Below, in pieces: positions 44,675-52,836 of a DNA stretch of 64,000 nucleotides. How positions within the stretch are numbered: the stretch's first letter is position 1; each line of letters opens with the position of its first letter. This DNA is from an uncultured Gammaproteobacteria bacterium (lineage in GTDB: Bacteria; Pseudomonadota; Gammaproteobacteria; Pseudomonadales; Pseudohongiellaceae). The notes below the pieces were generated by a model. That model had not been told where the DNA came from, made no database searches, and saw only the letters and a program-made list of their open reading frames with translations. Made by a program: the position numbers and the translations under genes. The stretch covers positions 1 through 64,000 of the forward strand of contig CAJXVC010000008.1 of the NCBI GenBank assembly GCA_913060975.1, given 5' to 3'.

Positions 44675-45703
44675 TCATGTGTCAGCCTGGTCATTACGCA
44701 ACAACAACGTACCAAAATGGGAGCCGTCAAACAGTCGCCTGTATGTCGTTGGCAATTCAGCGAAACCATCATGGATAGCCAGCCGAGTGACAATTTCTCC
44801 ATTGCTGTGCCATTGCCGCAGTTCACTCAAGGCATGCTCCATCTCGTCAGGATAATCAAAGCCCAAAAATCCTTGCAGTTTTAACCGCCAGTAAATTACG
44901 CGCATCATATTCTTGGGGCCCTGCGCCAGGGCATTGCCTTCATCATAGCTGGAGATTTGTCCACACAGGGCAATACGCCCAAATGGCGCCATGTTTTCAA
45001 TGACCGCATCCAACGTTGCGCCTCCGACATTGTCGAAGTAGACATTCACACCATCCGGACAAAGCTCACCCAGACGCTGCTCCACGTCTTCCGACTTGTA
45101 GTCGATGACAGCATCCAGACGGCATTCGTTACGCAGCCAAGCGCATTTCTCTTCCCCACCCGCAATACCAATGACCCGGTGCTGCTTTACCCGGGCGATC
45201 TGCGCCGCTATGGACCCGGTCGAGCCAGCCGCGCCAGAGACTACCACTGTATCTCCCGGTTGCGGCTCACCAATTTTCAGCAGGCCAAAATAAGCGGTCA
45301 CACTGTTGCCGCCGAGAATGCCTTCAAAGTCTTCTAAAGACACATCATCCGGTTTTCGGACAGGAGGCATCTTGTTGGCATCAAGCACTACATAGTCCTG
45401 CCATCCGGTTAGCGCGGATACGATGCAACCCACTGGATAATCAGGATTGGCCGACTGTATTACTCTGGCTGATGCGGAACCCACGACCGGCTCACCCACG
45501 GTCATGGGTGGCATAAACTGACTATTGGCTTTCATCATCGTGCGCATTGCTGGCGTGCAACGAAACAGAAGTGACTGCACCAGTATTTCTCCAGGTTGCA
45601 ACTGTGGCACCTGGAGTTCTAGCTCCCTGTATTCAAAGTTATCGTTCGACAGCGGGCCATCGGGTCGTCGTGCCAGCAACCATTGGCGATTCATCAGATT
45701 CAT
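44675..45703 (-). CDS. NADP-dependent medium-chain oxidoreductase (CurA/PTGR type)
   Basis: A 342-residue member of the zinc-free MDR branch that reduces alpha,beta-unsaturated carbonyls. It has the opening NRQWLLARRPDG, the NSVTAYFGLLKIG segment, a Rossmann motif SGAAGSTGSIAAQIA, the cofactor loop GIAGGEEKCAWL typical of NADPH binding, and the VNVYFDNVGGATLD motif shared with CurA and prostaglandin reductase. No zinc-binding Cys set is present. It stands alone with an AT-rich palindrome 80-110 bases upstream. It may detoxify or process an enone intermediate. Confidence 0.93.
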   Translation of the reverse strand: MNLMNRQWLLARRPDGPLSNDNFEYRELELQVPQLQPGEILVQSLLFRCTPAMRTMMKANSQFMPPMTVGEPVVGSASARVIQSANPDYPVGCIVSALTGWQDYVVLDANKMPPVRKPDDVSLEDFEGILGGNSVTAYFGLLKIGEPQPGDTVVVSGAAGSTGSIAAQIARVKQHRVIGIAGGEEKCAWLRNECRLDAVIDYKSEDVEQRLGELCPDGVNVYFDNVGGATLDAVIENMAPFGRIALCGQISSYDEGNALAQGPKNMMRVIYWRLKLQGFLGFDYPDEMEHALSELRQWHSNGEIVTRLAIHDGFAELPTTYRRLFDGSHFGTLLLRNDQADT

Positions 45704-46036
45704 AAGTAGTCCTTGCCCCCTCAGGGACAGATAGCGATGTTTATTGGGGGCAAGCTGGCCGAGGATGACCCATCGACAATGCCATAATAGTTAAAACTTA
45801 TTATACTATTATCCCGCCGAAAGAATACCGTTGTTACAGCCCGCAGTAGCCTCTCGCTTGCTTTAGCCAACCCCACTTTGAGAACACGCATGGCTCAGGG
45901 CATTACTGCCGTCGCTGCACGCTGGATCGCGGTATACTGCTAGCACTGTGTTCACTCACTACCGCGTTGCAATTCCGGAAACGGTCCGCAGGCAAGTGGG
46001 CAAACAGAATTGAAGAGTGAGAGCGAGGCCACAATC
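45704..46036. other. Divergent intergenic region, oxidoreductase / sulfur transporter
   Basis: About 330 bases between divergent starts, containing the AT-rich inverted repeat described separately. No gene is seen. Confidence 0.5.
45784..45812. promoter_or_regulatory. AT-rich inverted repeat upstream of the oxidoreductase
   Basis: ATAATAGT and ACTATTAT form a perfect 8-base inverted repeat with a 13-base AT-rich spacer, 80 bases upstream of the oxidoreductase start on the minus strand. The length suits a dimeric repressor site overlapping the promoter. Confidence 0.45.
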
Positions 46037-46465
46037 ATGGAAAATTTCACACCAATTACCGGACTCATCGGCGGCTTACTTATCGGCTGTGCAGCCGTCC
46101 TGACACTCTGGGCCAGCGGTCGTATCGCTGGAATAAGTGGCATTCTGTCCGGCCTGCTTTTCCCGCACAAAACCGACACCGGCTGGCGAGCATTATTCAT
46201 CGGCGGGATTCTGATCGGCGCGGCCTGCTTTGCCTGGTTTAATGGAGGTGTGACCATCGAGATTCAAACTTCGCCCGGGCTCACCGTCATCGCTGGTTTG
46301 CTAGTAGGCTTCGGCACTCGGCTCGGCAGTGGCTGTACCAGCGGGCACGGCATCTGTGGAATTGGCCGTTTATCACGACGATCATTCACAGCCACAGCAA
46401 CTTTCATGTTTGTTGCCATAGTCACCGTGTATCTCACGCGTCATGTGCTAGGGGGGAATCTGTGA
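46037..46465 (+). CDS. YeeE/YedE family sulfur-compound transporter, first half (PmpA-like)
   Basis: A 142-residue membrane protein with three or four hydrophobic helices. The signature [15 protein letters not shown], containing conserved Cys residues, marks the YeeE/YedE family, which moves thiosulfate or other sulfur compounds and is often split in two. I start at MENFTP, with GAGG upstream; a longer TTG frame exists. The second half follows with a 4-base overlap, so both must form one transporter. It lies upstream, at distance, of soxCD-like genes, but not in the same operon. Confidence 0.88.
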   Translation: MENFTPITGLIGGLLIGCAAVLTLWASGRIAGISGILSGLLFPHKTDTGWRALFIGGILIGAACFAWFNGGVTIEIQTSPGLTVIAGLLVGFGTRLGSGCTSGHGICGIGRLSRRSFTATATFMFVAIVTVYLTRHVLGGNL

Positions 46466-46890
46466 AGGCTGCAACGCCAACAGGCGCAAACATTGCTCTC
46501 TTTCTGGCTGGCTTGCTGTTCGGGCTGGGCCTGGCGGTTTCCGGGATGATCAATCCAGCCAAAGTCATTGGGTTTCTCGATTTGGCTGGCGCCTGGGATC
46601 CGACGTTGATATTGGTCATGGGAGGCGGCCTTGCCCTCACATTACCTGCCTTTCACTTCATACTTAAAAGGCCGGCACCGCTGTACGGTCAGAAATTTCA
46701 CTTACCGACCCTGACACAAATCGATGGAAAATTAATCGCCGGTGCCAGCTTGTTCGGCGTCGGCTGGGGAATAGCCGGATTTTGTCCGGGTCCGGCGCTG
46801 GCGGCACTGGTCACCCTGAACAGTTCGGTGCTGCTTTTTGTCGCCGCAATGCTGGCAGGTATGGCTCTTCATCGACTGCTCTTGGAATAG
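46462..46890 (+). CDS. YeeE/YedE family sulfur-compound transporter, second half (PmpB-like)
   Basis: A 142-residue membrane protein with four helices. GLAVSGMINPAKVIGFLDL is the typical family opening and GIAGFCPGPALAAL carries the second half's Cys-Pro-Gly signature. The GTG start overlaps the previous stop (GTGA) behind a GGGGGG ribosome-like run. Together the two halves have the eight-helix count of single-chain YeeE proteins. It is followed by a 500-base gap containing a candidate small RNA. Confidence 0.88.
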   Translation: MKAATPTGANIALFLAGLLFGLGLAVSGMINPAKVIGFLDLAGAWDPTLILVMGGGLALTLPAFHFILKRPAPLYGQKFHLPTLTQIDGKLIAGASLFGVGWGIAGFCPGPALAALVTLNSSVLLFVAAMLAGMALHRLLLE

Positions 46891-46980
46891 GTGCATTTTC
46901 AGTCATTCACTGACACCGTGGCGAATTCGCCATCCATCATAAGGCCCGAATTATTGCTCGGAACCTGCCCTTATCGGACA

Positions 46981-47002
46981 CTTTTCATAGCGCGATGAAA
47001 AG
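46981..47002. repeat. Perfect 8-base inverted repeat
   Basis: CTTTTCAT and ATGAAAAG flank a 6-base loop about 90 bases after the transporter stop. No T-run follows; it may be a 3' stabilising hairpin or an operator for the downstream RNA candidate. Confidence 0.4.
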
Positions 47003-47066
47003 CAATTTGACGCGATAAAGCGTGGCTGTCAGCTCAAATTATATACCTTTTTAAAGTTTTATAGGT

Positions 47067-47072
47067 TATAGT
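47067..47072 (+). promoter_or_regulatory. Candidate -10 box of the small RNA
   Basis: TATAGT lies 7 bases before the predicted 5' end of the candidate RNA at about 47079. No good -35 hexamer is seen 17 bases upstream. Confidence 0.3.
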
Positions 47073-47078
47073 AACACC

Positions 47079-47188
47079 CGAATGCGAACACAGGTTTAGG
47101 GGACACTCCTGTGGCCGTATTCGCAATCCTCCGCATAGCTTGCTGTGCGCCCAAGAAAAAGGCCTGCCCTTCGGGGCAGGCTTTTTTT
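47079..47188 (+). ncRNA. Candidate small non-coding RNA with three hairpins
   Basis: About 110 bases with no open frame but strong RNA structure. Hairpin 1: CGAATGCG pairs with CGTATTCG (one G-U), enclosing CACAGG / CCTGTG and a 13-base loop containing AGGGGA. Hairpin 2: CGCATAGC / GCTGTGCG around TT. Hairpin 3: GCCTGCCC-TTCG-GGGCAGGC followed by seven T, a textbook terminator with a UUCG tetraloop. A TATAGT box sits 7 bases before the first hairpin. The terminator is 270 bases past the nearest plus-strand gene, so it most simply ends this unit. No known family recognised; a single GGA loop is not enough for a CsrB/RsmZ call. Confidence 0.55.
47162..47188 (+). terminator. Strong Rho-independent terminator (end of small RNA candidate)
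   Basis: GCCTGCCC, the stable loop TTCG and GGGCAGGC, then seven T. It is oriented for plus-strand transcription. Confidence 0.92.
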
Positions 47189-47391
47189 ATATTTATTAAT
47201 CTGTTTTATAAGCCTGATTTATAAACCCACCTTATAGCCCTGTTTGGCAGCCATGGCGTATGCCGCTCAAGCTCGTGCTTTCTGCATTTTCGATTGCGCC
47301 GTTCAGCGTAAATCCGGCTTACCAGACCAGGTTCGATTCCTTTCTGTATTCCTCTTTTACTCCGTCTTTATTTACCTCTTTATATAGCGCT

Positions 47392-47655
47392 TTATATTCC
47401 TATACGGCTCAAGGAATTAACCAACTCCCGGAGTATCTTTTCAGCCATCGGGTAGGACGCCGCAAAACGAGCCTCCAGTGCGATGGCATCATCCATGACC
47501 GTATTTTCAGTAGTATCTACTTCAGGATCGACCAGATCATCAACTTGCCCGGCTAGCTGCTGGGCAGAACGCAACGTTTCCTGATCCACACCCTCGGTGC
47601 TTTCCAGCTCAGACACCAATTGCTTGACTAAATGTCTTACTTTTTCTGAACTCAC
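47392..47655 (-). CDS. DUF4404 family protein
   Basis: An 87-residue helical protein with the DUF4404 ending ALEARFAASYPMAEKILREL...LSRIGI and a leading amphipathic helix. The GTG start has AGGAG 8 bases upstream. It lies 56 bases downstream of the tandem universal stress protein and may be co-transcribed. The family has no known function; it is usually cytoplasmic and often sits near stress genes. Confidence 0.85.
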   Translation of the reverse strand: MSSEKVRHLVKQLVSELESTEGVDQETLRSAQQLAGQVDDLVDPEVDTTENTVMDDAIALEARFAASYPMAEKILRELVNSLSRIGI

Positions 47656-47711
47656 TCTCGCTCTCCTGACAACCCCGGCTGCAGCGGCAACCCTTCTAGA
47701 TGAGGTCTATG

Positions 47712-48617
47712 CTATATCAATACTGTGTTCAGCGCAGGTATCTCATCAGGCTTTACTACGAGCACATCACATTCCACGTGATCCAGAATGCGTTCTGCAG
47801 TATTGCCAATCAAGAGTCTGTCCAGACGCGAGCGTGAAACCGCTCCCATCACAACTATAGCCGCCTGTGTCTCACTCACCACTTCAGGCAGTGAGTCAGC
47901 AATTTCCACTCGGCTCCAGTGGCAGGCGTCCGCCGCAACTCCATGCGCATCAGCCAGCGCTGTGAGTTTGGCAGTTTCGGCGTCTCCATCTGCTTCCACC
48001 GAGTACATACCTGCCAATGGTGGTAGCCAAATAGAGTGGTACAGATGCGTCGCGCCACCACTTAAACCAGCAAATGCCTTGGCCGCTTCGATCAACTTGT
48101 GATCCAGGGTCGCTGGTTTGTCATGGGCATGATCAGGATCAACTGCAGCGATCACACCCGCTTTGGCAGGCCAGGGCTTGTCTTTCACCAATAACAGCGG
48201 TACCGGGCAATAACGCACCAACTCCCAGTCCTCATTAGACAGGAGCAAACGAGCGACCTTGTTATGGTGACGTGTCGCAGATACAACCAGATCCGGTTTG
48301 CTGTCTCTGGCGCGATTTACAATCTCCGTGTGTTCAGGCTTGCCCCAGCATGCCTGCGAGTCAACTTTCAGACCCTGCTGACGCCAGGGGTCGGCCAGCT
48401 TCTCCAACTCCTCCTTGCGTGCCGAATTGTGCTCCTGACGCAGTTTTGCTGCCTGTACCGGGTCAAAATAGTAGCCATCTTCCAGATAGGGACTGTACTC
48501 CGCGAGCACCAGCTCCAATTCCGCGCCTGCGGCTTTGGCAATCGGGCCCGCTTTATCCAGCGCTGCCTGCACCTCGGCATCGGGTTCAATAACCACCAGT
48601 ATCTTGTTGAGATTCAT
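47712..48617 (-). CDS. Universal stress protein, two tandem UspA domains (UspE-like)
   Basis: A 301-residue cytoplasmic protein made of two UspA folds, about 1-145 and 150-300. The first opens KILVVIEPDAEVQAALDKA. The second ends with GAVSRSRLDRLLIGNTAERILDHVECDVLVVKP, a near-consensus ATP-binding (G-x2-G-x9-G-S/T-like) and final strand. The first domain lacks that consensus (RHHNKVARLLLSNEDW), as in UspE. AAGGAG lies 7 bases before the ATG at 48617; the TTG six bases upstream is not needed. Family role: survival under starvation, oxidative or motility stress. Confidence 0.93.
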   Translation of the reverse strand: MNLNKILVVIEPDAEVQAALDKAGPIAKAAGAELELVLAEYSPYLEDGYYFDPVQAAKLRQEHNSARKEELEKLADPWRQQGLKVDSQACWGKPEHTEIVNRARDSKPDLVVSATRHHNKVARLLLSNEDWELVRYCPVPLLLVKDKPWPAKAGVIAAVDPDHAHDKPATLDHKLIEAAKAFAGLSGGATHLYHSIWLPPLAGMYSVEADGDAETAKLTALADAHGVAADACHWSRVEIADSLPEVVSETQAAIVVMGAVSRSRLDRLLIGNTAERILDHVECDVLVVKPDEIPALNTVLI

Positions 48618-48852
48618 TGCCAACTCCTTGCTCTGCGTCAGTGGGAAGCTTTCTACATCTAATTCTCATTGTAGCGATCAGTATGACGAGGGAACTTATT
48701 CCAGATCAAGCCTTTCCCGGATTACTCCAGAGTTTGTGGTGCTTTGGAACGCGCTAGTTTCAGTCTGCCCCATACCTGACATACCATACCACCGCCACCC
48801 GGCAGACCGCCTTGACTGGTGCAATCCAGACGCAGTGAGAGTGTTACCCACC

Positions 48853-49134
48853 ATGAGCCGCAAATCGCAGCCCAATATCGCCAGCCGCAGGCGTCGCCGC
48901 AAGATCGCCGCGAGCGCCTATCTGACGCTACGCCGCGGACAGCGCCATATCCCGCCCGTGCTGCGCGCTATTTTAGGGTTGTGTTTCATGTTGCTCGGAG
49001 TGTTCGGGTTTCTGCCGGTCTTGGGATTCTGGATGATCCCGCTAGGCCTGGCGTTGCTGGCATCTGATATACCTCCGCTAAGCCGCTGGTTGCGCAATAA
49101 ACTGCACAAAGTCATGCATGACAATCGCAAGTAA
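48853..49134 (+). CDS. Small membrane protein, PGPGW-like
   Basis: A 93-residue protein with a strongly basic N-terminus (RRRRR) followed by two hydrophobic helices, LRAILGLCFMLLGVFGFLPVLGFWMIPLGLALLAS, then a short SRWLRNK tail. The G-F-L-P-V-L-G-F-W-M-I-P-L-G turn resembles the PGPGW/transmembrane families of unknown function, common in proteobacteria. I start at MSRKSQ; the frame extends upstream but that part overlaps the minus-strand stress gene and has no coding character. No ribosome site is convincing. Confidence 0.65.
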   Translation: MSRKSQPNIASRRRRRKIAASAYLTLRRGQRHIPPVLRAILGLCFMLLGVFGFLPVLGFWMIPLGLALLASDIPPLSRWLRNKLHKVMHDNRK

Positions 49135-49275
49135 AACCGTAAGTAGGGATAGCGCAAGCGGGCACAGTATTAATTGTTGTCTGACAGCGCGAAATGTCAC
49201 GCAGATTGACCTGAAAGCCCATTTTCGTTTCAGTATGAACCGGCCAGCTTGAAGCGCTGACGGTAGTTGATTGGC

Positions 49276-49857
49276 TTACAATCGCGCTTTGAGCAGAATT
49301 TCCACGCGCCGGTCCTGCATCAGCACACTGCGGTCGATAACGAAATACTTTAGCAACTGACCAAGGTCACCTTGCAAGCGTGGCTGATATCCGGATGGGA
49401 GTTTCGAACGCCGCCGCACGCGCAGATTCTCTTGGTCAGCGATGCCGTAATACTCCATGGCAGCTGGCGTTTGCGCGTTGTGCACTGCAAACCCGTGCGC
49501 CCGGCTTTTCTCATGCAAATGCGGGCGCAGTTTTGCCATCAACGTGGTAATGGCGTCTTGACTCATGAAATTGATGACGTCCCAGAAAAAGACGATATCG
49601 AACTGCTCATTACCTGCCAGAAATAACGCCTCATCCATTGCTGCATCCAACGCAGATTCATCCTGCTCGTCGGGGTCGATAACAGGAAATGGCAAGTCTG
49701 AGTAGATATTGGTGATATGCAATCTGCAGCGATAGGCACAGAAAAACTCTATGGTCTCAGGCAACGCAGGCCCAAGATTCAACACAGTAATCTTCTCGTC
49801 CGGATCGATATTATCGAACAACGCTGGCAGGAGCCGGGAGGGCTGAATGTCGGTCAT
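49276..49857 (-). CDS. Class I SAM-methyltransferase-like protein
   Basis: A 193-residue cytoplasmic protein. Its first strand and loop VLNLGPALPETIEFF take the place of the methyltransferase VLDxGxGxG motif but with Pro-Ala-Leu in the glycine loop, then LHITNIYSDLPF, and the acidic strand FDIVFFWDVINFMS aligns with motif IV. The altered glycine loop suggests weak or different cofactor binding. It lies downstream of bactofilin on the same strand, so possibly linked to envelope shape. An inverted repeat lies just before it. The start may instead be the GTG at 49863. Confidence 0.65.
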   Translation of the reverse strand: MTDIQPSRLLPALFDNIDPDEKITVLNLGPALPETIEFFCAYRCRLHITNIYSDLPFPVIDPDEQDESALDAAMDEALFLAGNEQFDIVFFWDVINFMSQDAITTLMAKLRPHLHEKSRAHGFAVHNAQTPAAMEYYGIADQENLRVRRRSKLPSGYQPRLQGDLGQLLKYFVIDRSVLMQDRRVEILLKARL

Positions 49858-49868
49858 AGGCACGCGGA

Positions 49869-49889
49869 CAGGTAGGAAGCTCCTACCTG
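49869..49889. repeat. Perfect 9-base inverted repeat before the methyltransferase-like gene
   Basis: CAGGTAGGA and TCCTACCTG flank AGC, 6 bases before the GTG of the methyltransferase-like gene. On the minus strand the stem contains TAGGAG, a ribosome-site-like core, so folding could hide it; no T-run follows. It could be a weak terminator for bactofilin or a translational control element. Confidence 0.5.
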
Positions 49890-49913
49890 CCTGAAATCAG
49901 TCGTCGGAGGGAT

Positions 49914-50450
49914 TCAGCCGTTCTTCACATTCAAGCCTGAGTCGTCATTGCTTGCTTTGATAGAACTCTTGGGTTGTGACATATCGCCAGGGCCCTTACG
50001 GCTGCTGGTGTCACTCGGATCCATATCAATACTACCCTTAAACACAGCCCCGTCTTCGAGGGACATGCGTGGCGTGACAATATTGCCGCGCATATCGCCG
50101 GTCTTGGAAATAACCACTTTTTCGCCACCGGTGATATCACCTACGACATGCCCGTTCACAATCACGGTTTTGCCTTTGATATTGGCTTTCACCTTACCTG
50201 ACTCTCCGACCGTCACTTCGTGGGCAGCCAGATCGATAGTGCCTTCGACACTACCTTCGATTACCAGGTCTTCATCACCGGTCACATCTCCCTTGATCTT
50301 GATAGTTGATCCAATCATAGCGCGGCTCCTTGCTGTTGCTGGTGTCGTGTTCATTGGGGTTGAAGCAGGGCTTGGGTCAGCTGACCCCTTGTCTGCCACA
50401 GGATTCGTAACAGAAGCCTGTTTGTCCTTGTCTTTATTTCGTTCAAACAT
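49914..50450 (-). CDS. Bactofilin family cytoskeletal protein
   Basis: A 178-residue protein. A disordered, Ser/Thr/Pro-rich N-terminus (about 1-45) is followed by the bactofilin beta-helix: repeats such as GDVTGDEDLVIEGSVEGTID, VTVGESGKVKANIKGKTVIV and VVGDITGGEKVVISKTGDMRG, and a flexible tail. Bactofilins polymerise without nucleotide and position envelope or cell-wall enzymes. The start follows GGTGA. It precedes the methyltransferase-like gene on the same strand. Confidence 0.93.
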   Translation of the reverse strand: MFERNKDKDKQASVTNPVADKGSADPSPASTPMNTTPATARSRAMIGSTIKIKGDVTGDEDLVIEGSVEGTIDLAAHEVTVGESGKVKANIKGKTVIVNGHVVGDITGGEKVVISKTGDMRGNIVTPRMSLEDGAVFKGSIDMDPSDTSSRKGPGDMSQPKSSIKASNDDSGLNVKNG

Positions 50451-51112
50451 TATTCGTCACCAAATGGATATTAGTCAGCCATGCTATCAGTCTCACATGA
50501 CCATCTCTAGTACTTTATCATGCCAGCAATCTGGCACAGACGCCTCTACAGATATATTTACATGAATATAAAGGGGGGCTACTAAACGACCAGATTGACA
50601 GGCAAAAGTTCCTGCGCCTTCAGAATTTTCTTGCCGGCCGGCCACCAGCCCAGAATGCCAGAACAAGACCCATGACGCCCCATGATCTGACTTCGCCTTC
50701 CCGGCAGTTGGCACACAGCGCTGGTCAGCGGTCAATCCGGATCACTGACCGATTCCTGTTACAAGATGGTAATTAATAGTGCCAGCTTTACAGGTCTTGC
50801 TGCTGAGCCACCATTACCCCGAAGCAGACCAGTTCTGGAAGGTTGCCGCACATCGCCGAAGGCAGCTCAGGCCGCATTCATTGCCGCCTGACCCATAGCC
50901 GAGCAATCGTATGGAACAGGATTTCTCTCGGCCATCCACTACGCTTTAGAATGCGAACCGGTTCCTGTCTTCAATAATTGGCAGCGTTGACGACTCGATA
51001 TTTCTCCCGCGATTGCTTAAGATGATTTCAATTTATACGTACTATTCCATAATAAGTACGACATATTCCTACAAACAATAAAAACTGCTTTCCACTGCAA
51101 CAGGTCTCAACC
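50451..51112. other. Gene-poor stretch upstream of the peroxidase
   Basis: About 660 bases with no convincing gene, palindrome or terminator. The segment 51010-51090 is AT-rich (ATTCCATAATAAGTACG) and likely contains the peroxidase promoter. Confidence 0.5.
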
Positions 51113-52645
51113 ATGTCTCTTCTTAACAAAGCCTCAGCATTCTTTGGCAAATTACCAGGCATTGGCGATGCACTGAACAACCGTGTCATCAACAAATACG
51201 CCAACGCAGTTCCACCCCGGCCGCGACCACTATCCATGGCCGAGCCTTATGTGACATGGCGAGGCTTGACCGACAGACGCTACAGCGGTCGACACTTGCC
51301 AGCTGATCCAGCTTACACTGCTTCGCTTCCCGAACTGAATGAAGTAGCGACACTGTTCAAACAAACCGAAGACAGGCGCGCAAATGATACAAGTTTGCTG
51401 TTCCCTTTTTTCGCACAATGGTTTACCGACAGCTTTCTACGCACTAAATGGAAACCCGAGAATCAGCAGGACTTCGCACACAATGAGAGCAATCACGAGA
51501 TTGATCTCTGTCAGATCTACGGCACTAACGAAGAACGCACCGCCACATTACGAAGTTTTCAGGAAGGGCGTTTGAAAAGTCAGATACTGCACGATGAAGA
51601 ATATCCGGTGAATTTGTTTGAGGAGACAGCAAGCGGACTACGGATCAAACCCGAATTCGAGCGTCTTTATACGCCTGCCAATTTCGATCGCGTATTCGGC
51701 AATGCCTCCGACACTCACAAGAAAAATGCCTTTGCGGTCGGTATCGAACATGGCAATTCAACCATGGGCAATACGTTGCTGAATATTCTTTTCCTGCGTG
51801 AGCACAACCACATCGCCGGTCTGTTACATAAGCAATACCCAGACTGGGATGATGAACGGCTTTTCCAAACAGCCCGTAACATCAATATCGTATTACTACT
51901 GAATATTGTGATCAGCGACTACATTGTTCACATTGCCCCAGTTGATTTTCCATTACGCGCGGTCCCCGGAAAAGCAGAAAAAGAACACTGGTATCGAACC
52001 AACTGGATTGCTGTTGAGTTCGCCCTGCTCTATCGGTGGCACTCATTCATTCCCAAAACAGTCACCTTTGCCGGAGATACGCGCGAATCCAGCGCCTTGC
52101 GCCACAACAATGTCTGGGTGCAAGAGATTGGCATCAGCGATCTGTGCCGTCAGGCGAGTTGTCAGAAAGCCGGGTATCTCACCGTTGGTAACACGCCTGA
52201 CTTTCTGTTGGAGATTGAGAAACTCAGCCTCCATATGGCACGCACCTGCCAATTGCAATCCTTTAACAATTATCGTCAACACTACGGTCTCAGGAAGATA
52301 ACGAGTTTCGATCAACTTACCGCCAACAAGGATTTGGCTCAGAAACTGAAGCTTCTCTACAATAATGTAGACGAAGTCGAGTGGCTGGTTGGGCTATTCG
52401 CAGAAGACTATGGCACGACCAGCATGATGGGAGAACTCATGGTTACCATGGTTGCCAATGACGCATTCACTCAGGCACTCACCAACCCCTTGCTGTCAGC
52501 CAACATTTACAACGAGGACACCTTCTCACCGCTGGGCATGGAGATTATCAACAACACCAAAGGCCTCGCCGATATTATTGTTCGCAATACCACAATCACT
52601 GAGCGCGATTCGGTCGGATTCAAGTATCGACAAGGACAAGTGTGA
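51113..52645 (+). CDS. Animal-type haem peroxidase, cyclooxygenase-like
   Basis: A 510-residue protein whose sequence follows animal cyclooxygenase (prostaglandin H synthase) closely and in order: PFFAQWFTDSFLRT, IYGTNEERTATLRSFQEGRLK, LREHNHIAGLLHKQYPDW, FQTARNINIV, YRWHSFIP, SFNNYRQHYGLRKITSF and FSPLGMEIINNTK. Tyr307 and His310 in YRWH match the catalytic tyrosyl radical and proximal haem His of cyclooxygenase. The distal Gln is Gln102, but the distal His position is Asp106. No signal peptide, EGF or membrane-binding domain is obvious, unlike eukaryotic enzymes. It may oxygenate fatty acids or act as a peroxidase-like enzyme. CAGGT precedes the ATG. It is monocistronic. Confidence 0.88.
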   Translation: MSLLNKASAFFGKLPGIGDALNNRVINKYANAVPPRPRPLSMAEPYVTWRGLTDRRYSGRHLPADPAYTASLPELNEVATLFKQTEDRRANDTSLLFPFFAQWFTDSFLRTKWKPENQQDFAHNESNHEIDLCQIYGTNEERTATLRSFQEGRLKSQILHDEEYPVNLFEETASGLRIKPEFERLYTPANFDRVFGNASDTHKKNAFAVGIEHGNSTMGNTLLNILFLREHNHIAGLLHKQYPDWDDERLFQTARNINIVLLLNIVISDYIVHIAPVDFPLRAVPGKAEKEHWYRTNWIAVEFALLYRWHSFIPKTVTFAGDTRESSALRHNNVWVQEIGISDLCRQASCQKAGYLTVGNTPDFLLEIEKLSLHMARTCQLQSFNNYRQHYGLRKITSFDQLTANKDLAQKLKLLYNNVDEVEWLVGLFAEDYGTTSMMGELMVTMVANDAFTQALTNPLLSANIYNEDTFSPLGMEIINNTKGLADIIVRNTTITERDSVGFKYRQGQV

Positions 52646-52836
52646 CAGGTAATTGCCTGGTCAAGGCAGCAGACACCAAACAAGACAACGCCAAGTTGAA
52701 GTGTTCTAATGACCGCATAGGACATAGTTTCAATCAGATGCGCTATTCCGCATATTCGCTATTGGCAATACAAAAGCAGAAAGTCTGAACAAAAACGGCA
52801 AGTGCGATTCTAAAAAATAAGAATAAGGGAAGCCAA

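Noticed and set aside
47079..47188. Assignment of the RNA candidate to CsrB/RsmZ, 6S, tmRNA, SRP RNA or RNase P
   Set aside because: Only one GGA loop is present and none of the conserved cores of those RNAs was found.
50493..50735. Minus-strand frame of 80 codons upstream of bactofilin
   Set aside because: No ribosome site or protein character; left as intergenic.
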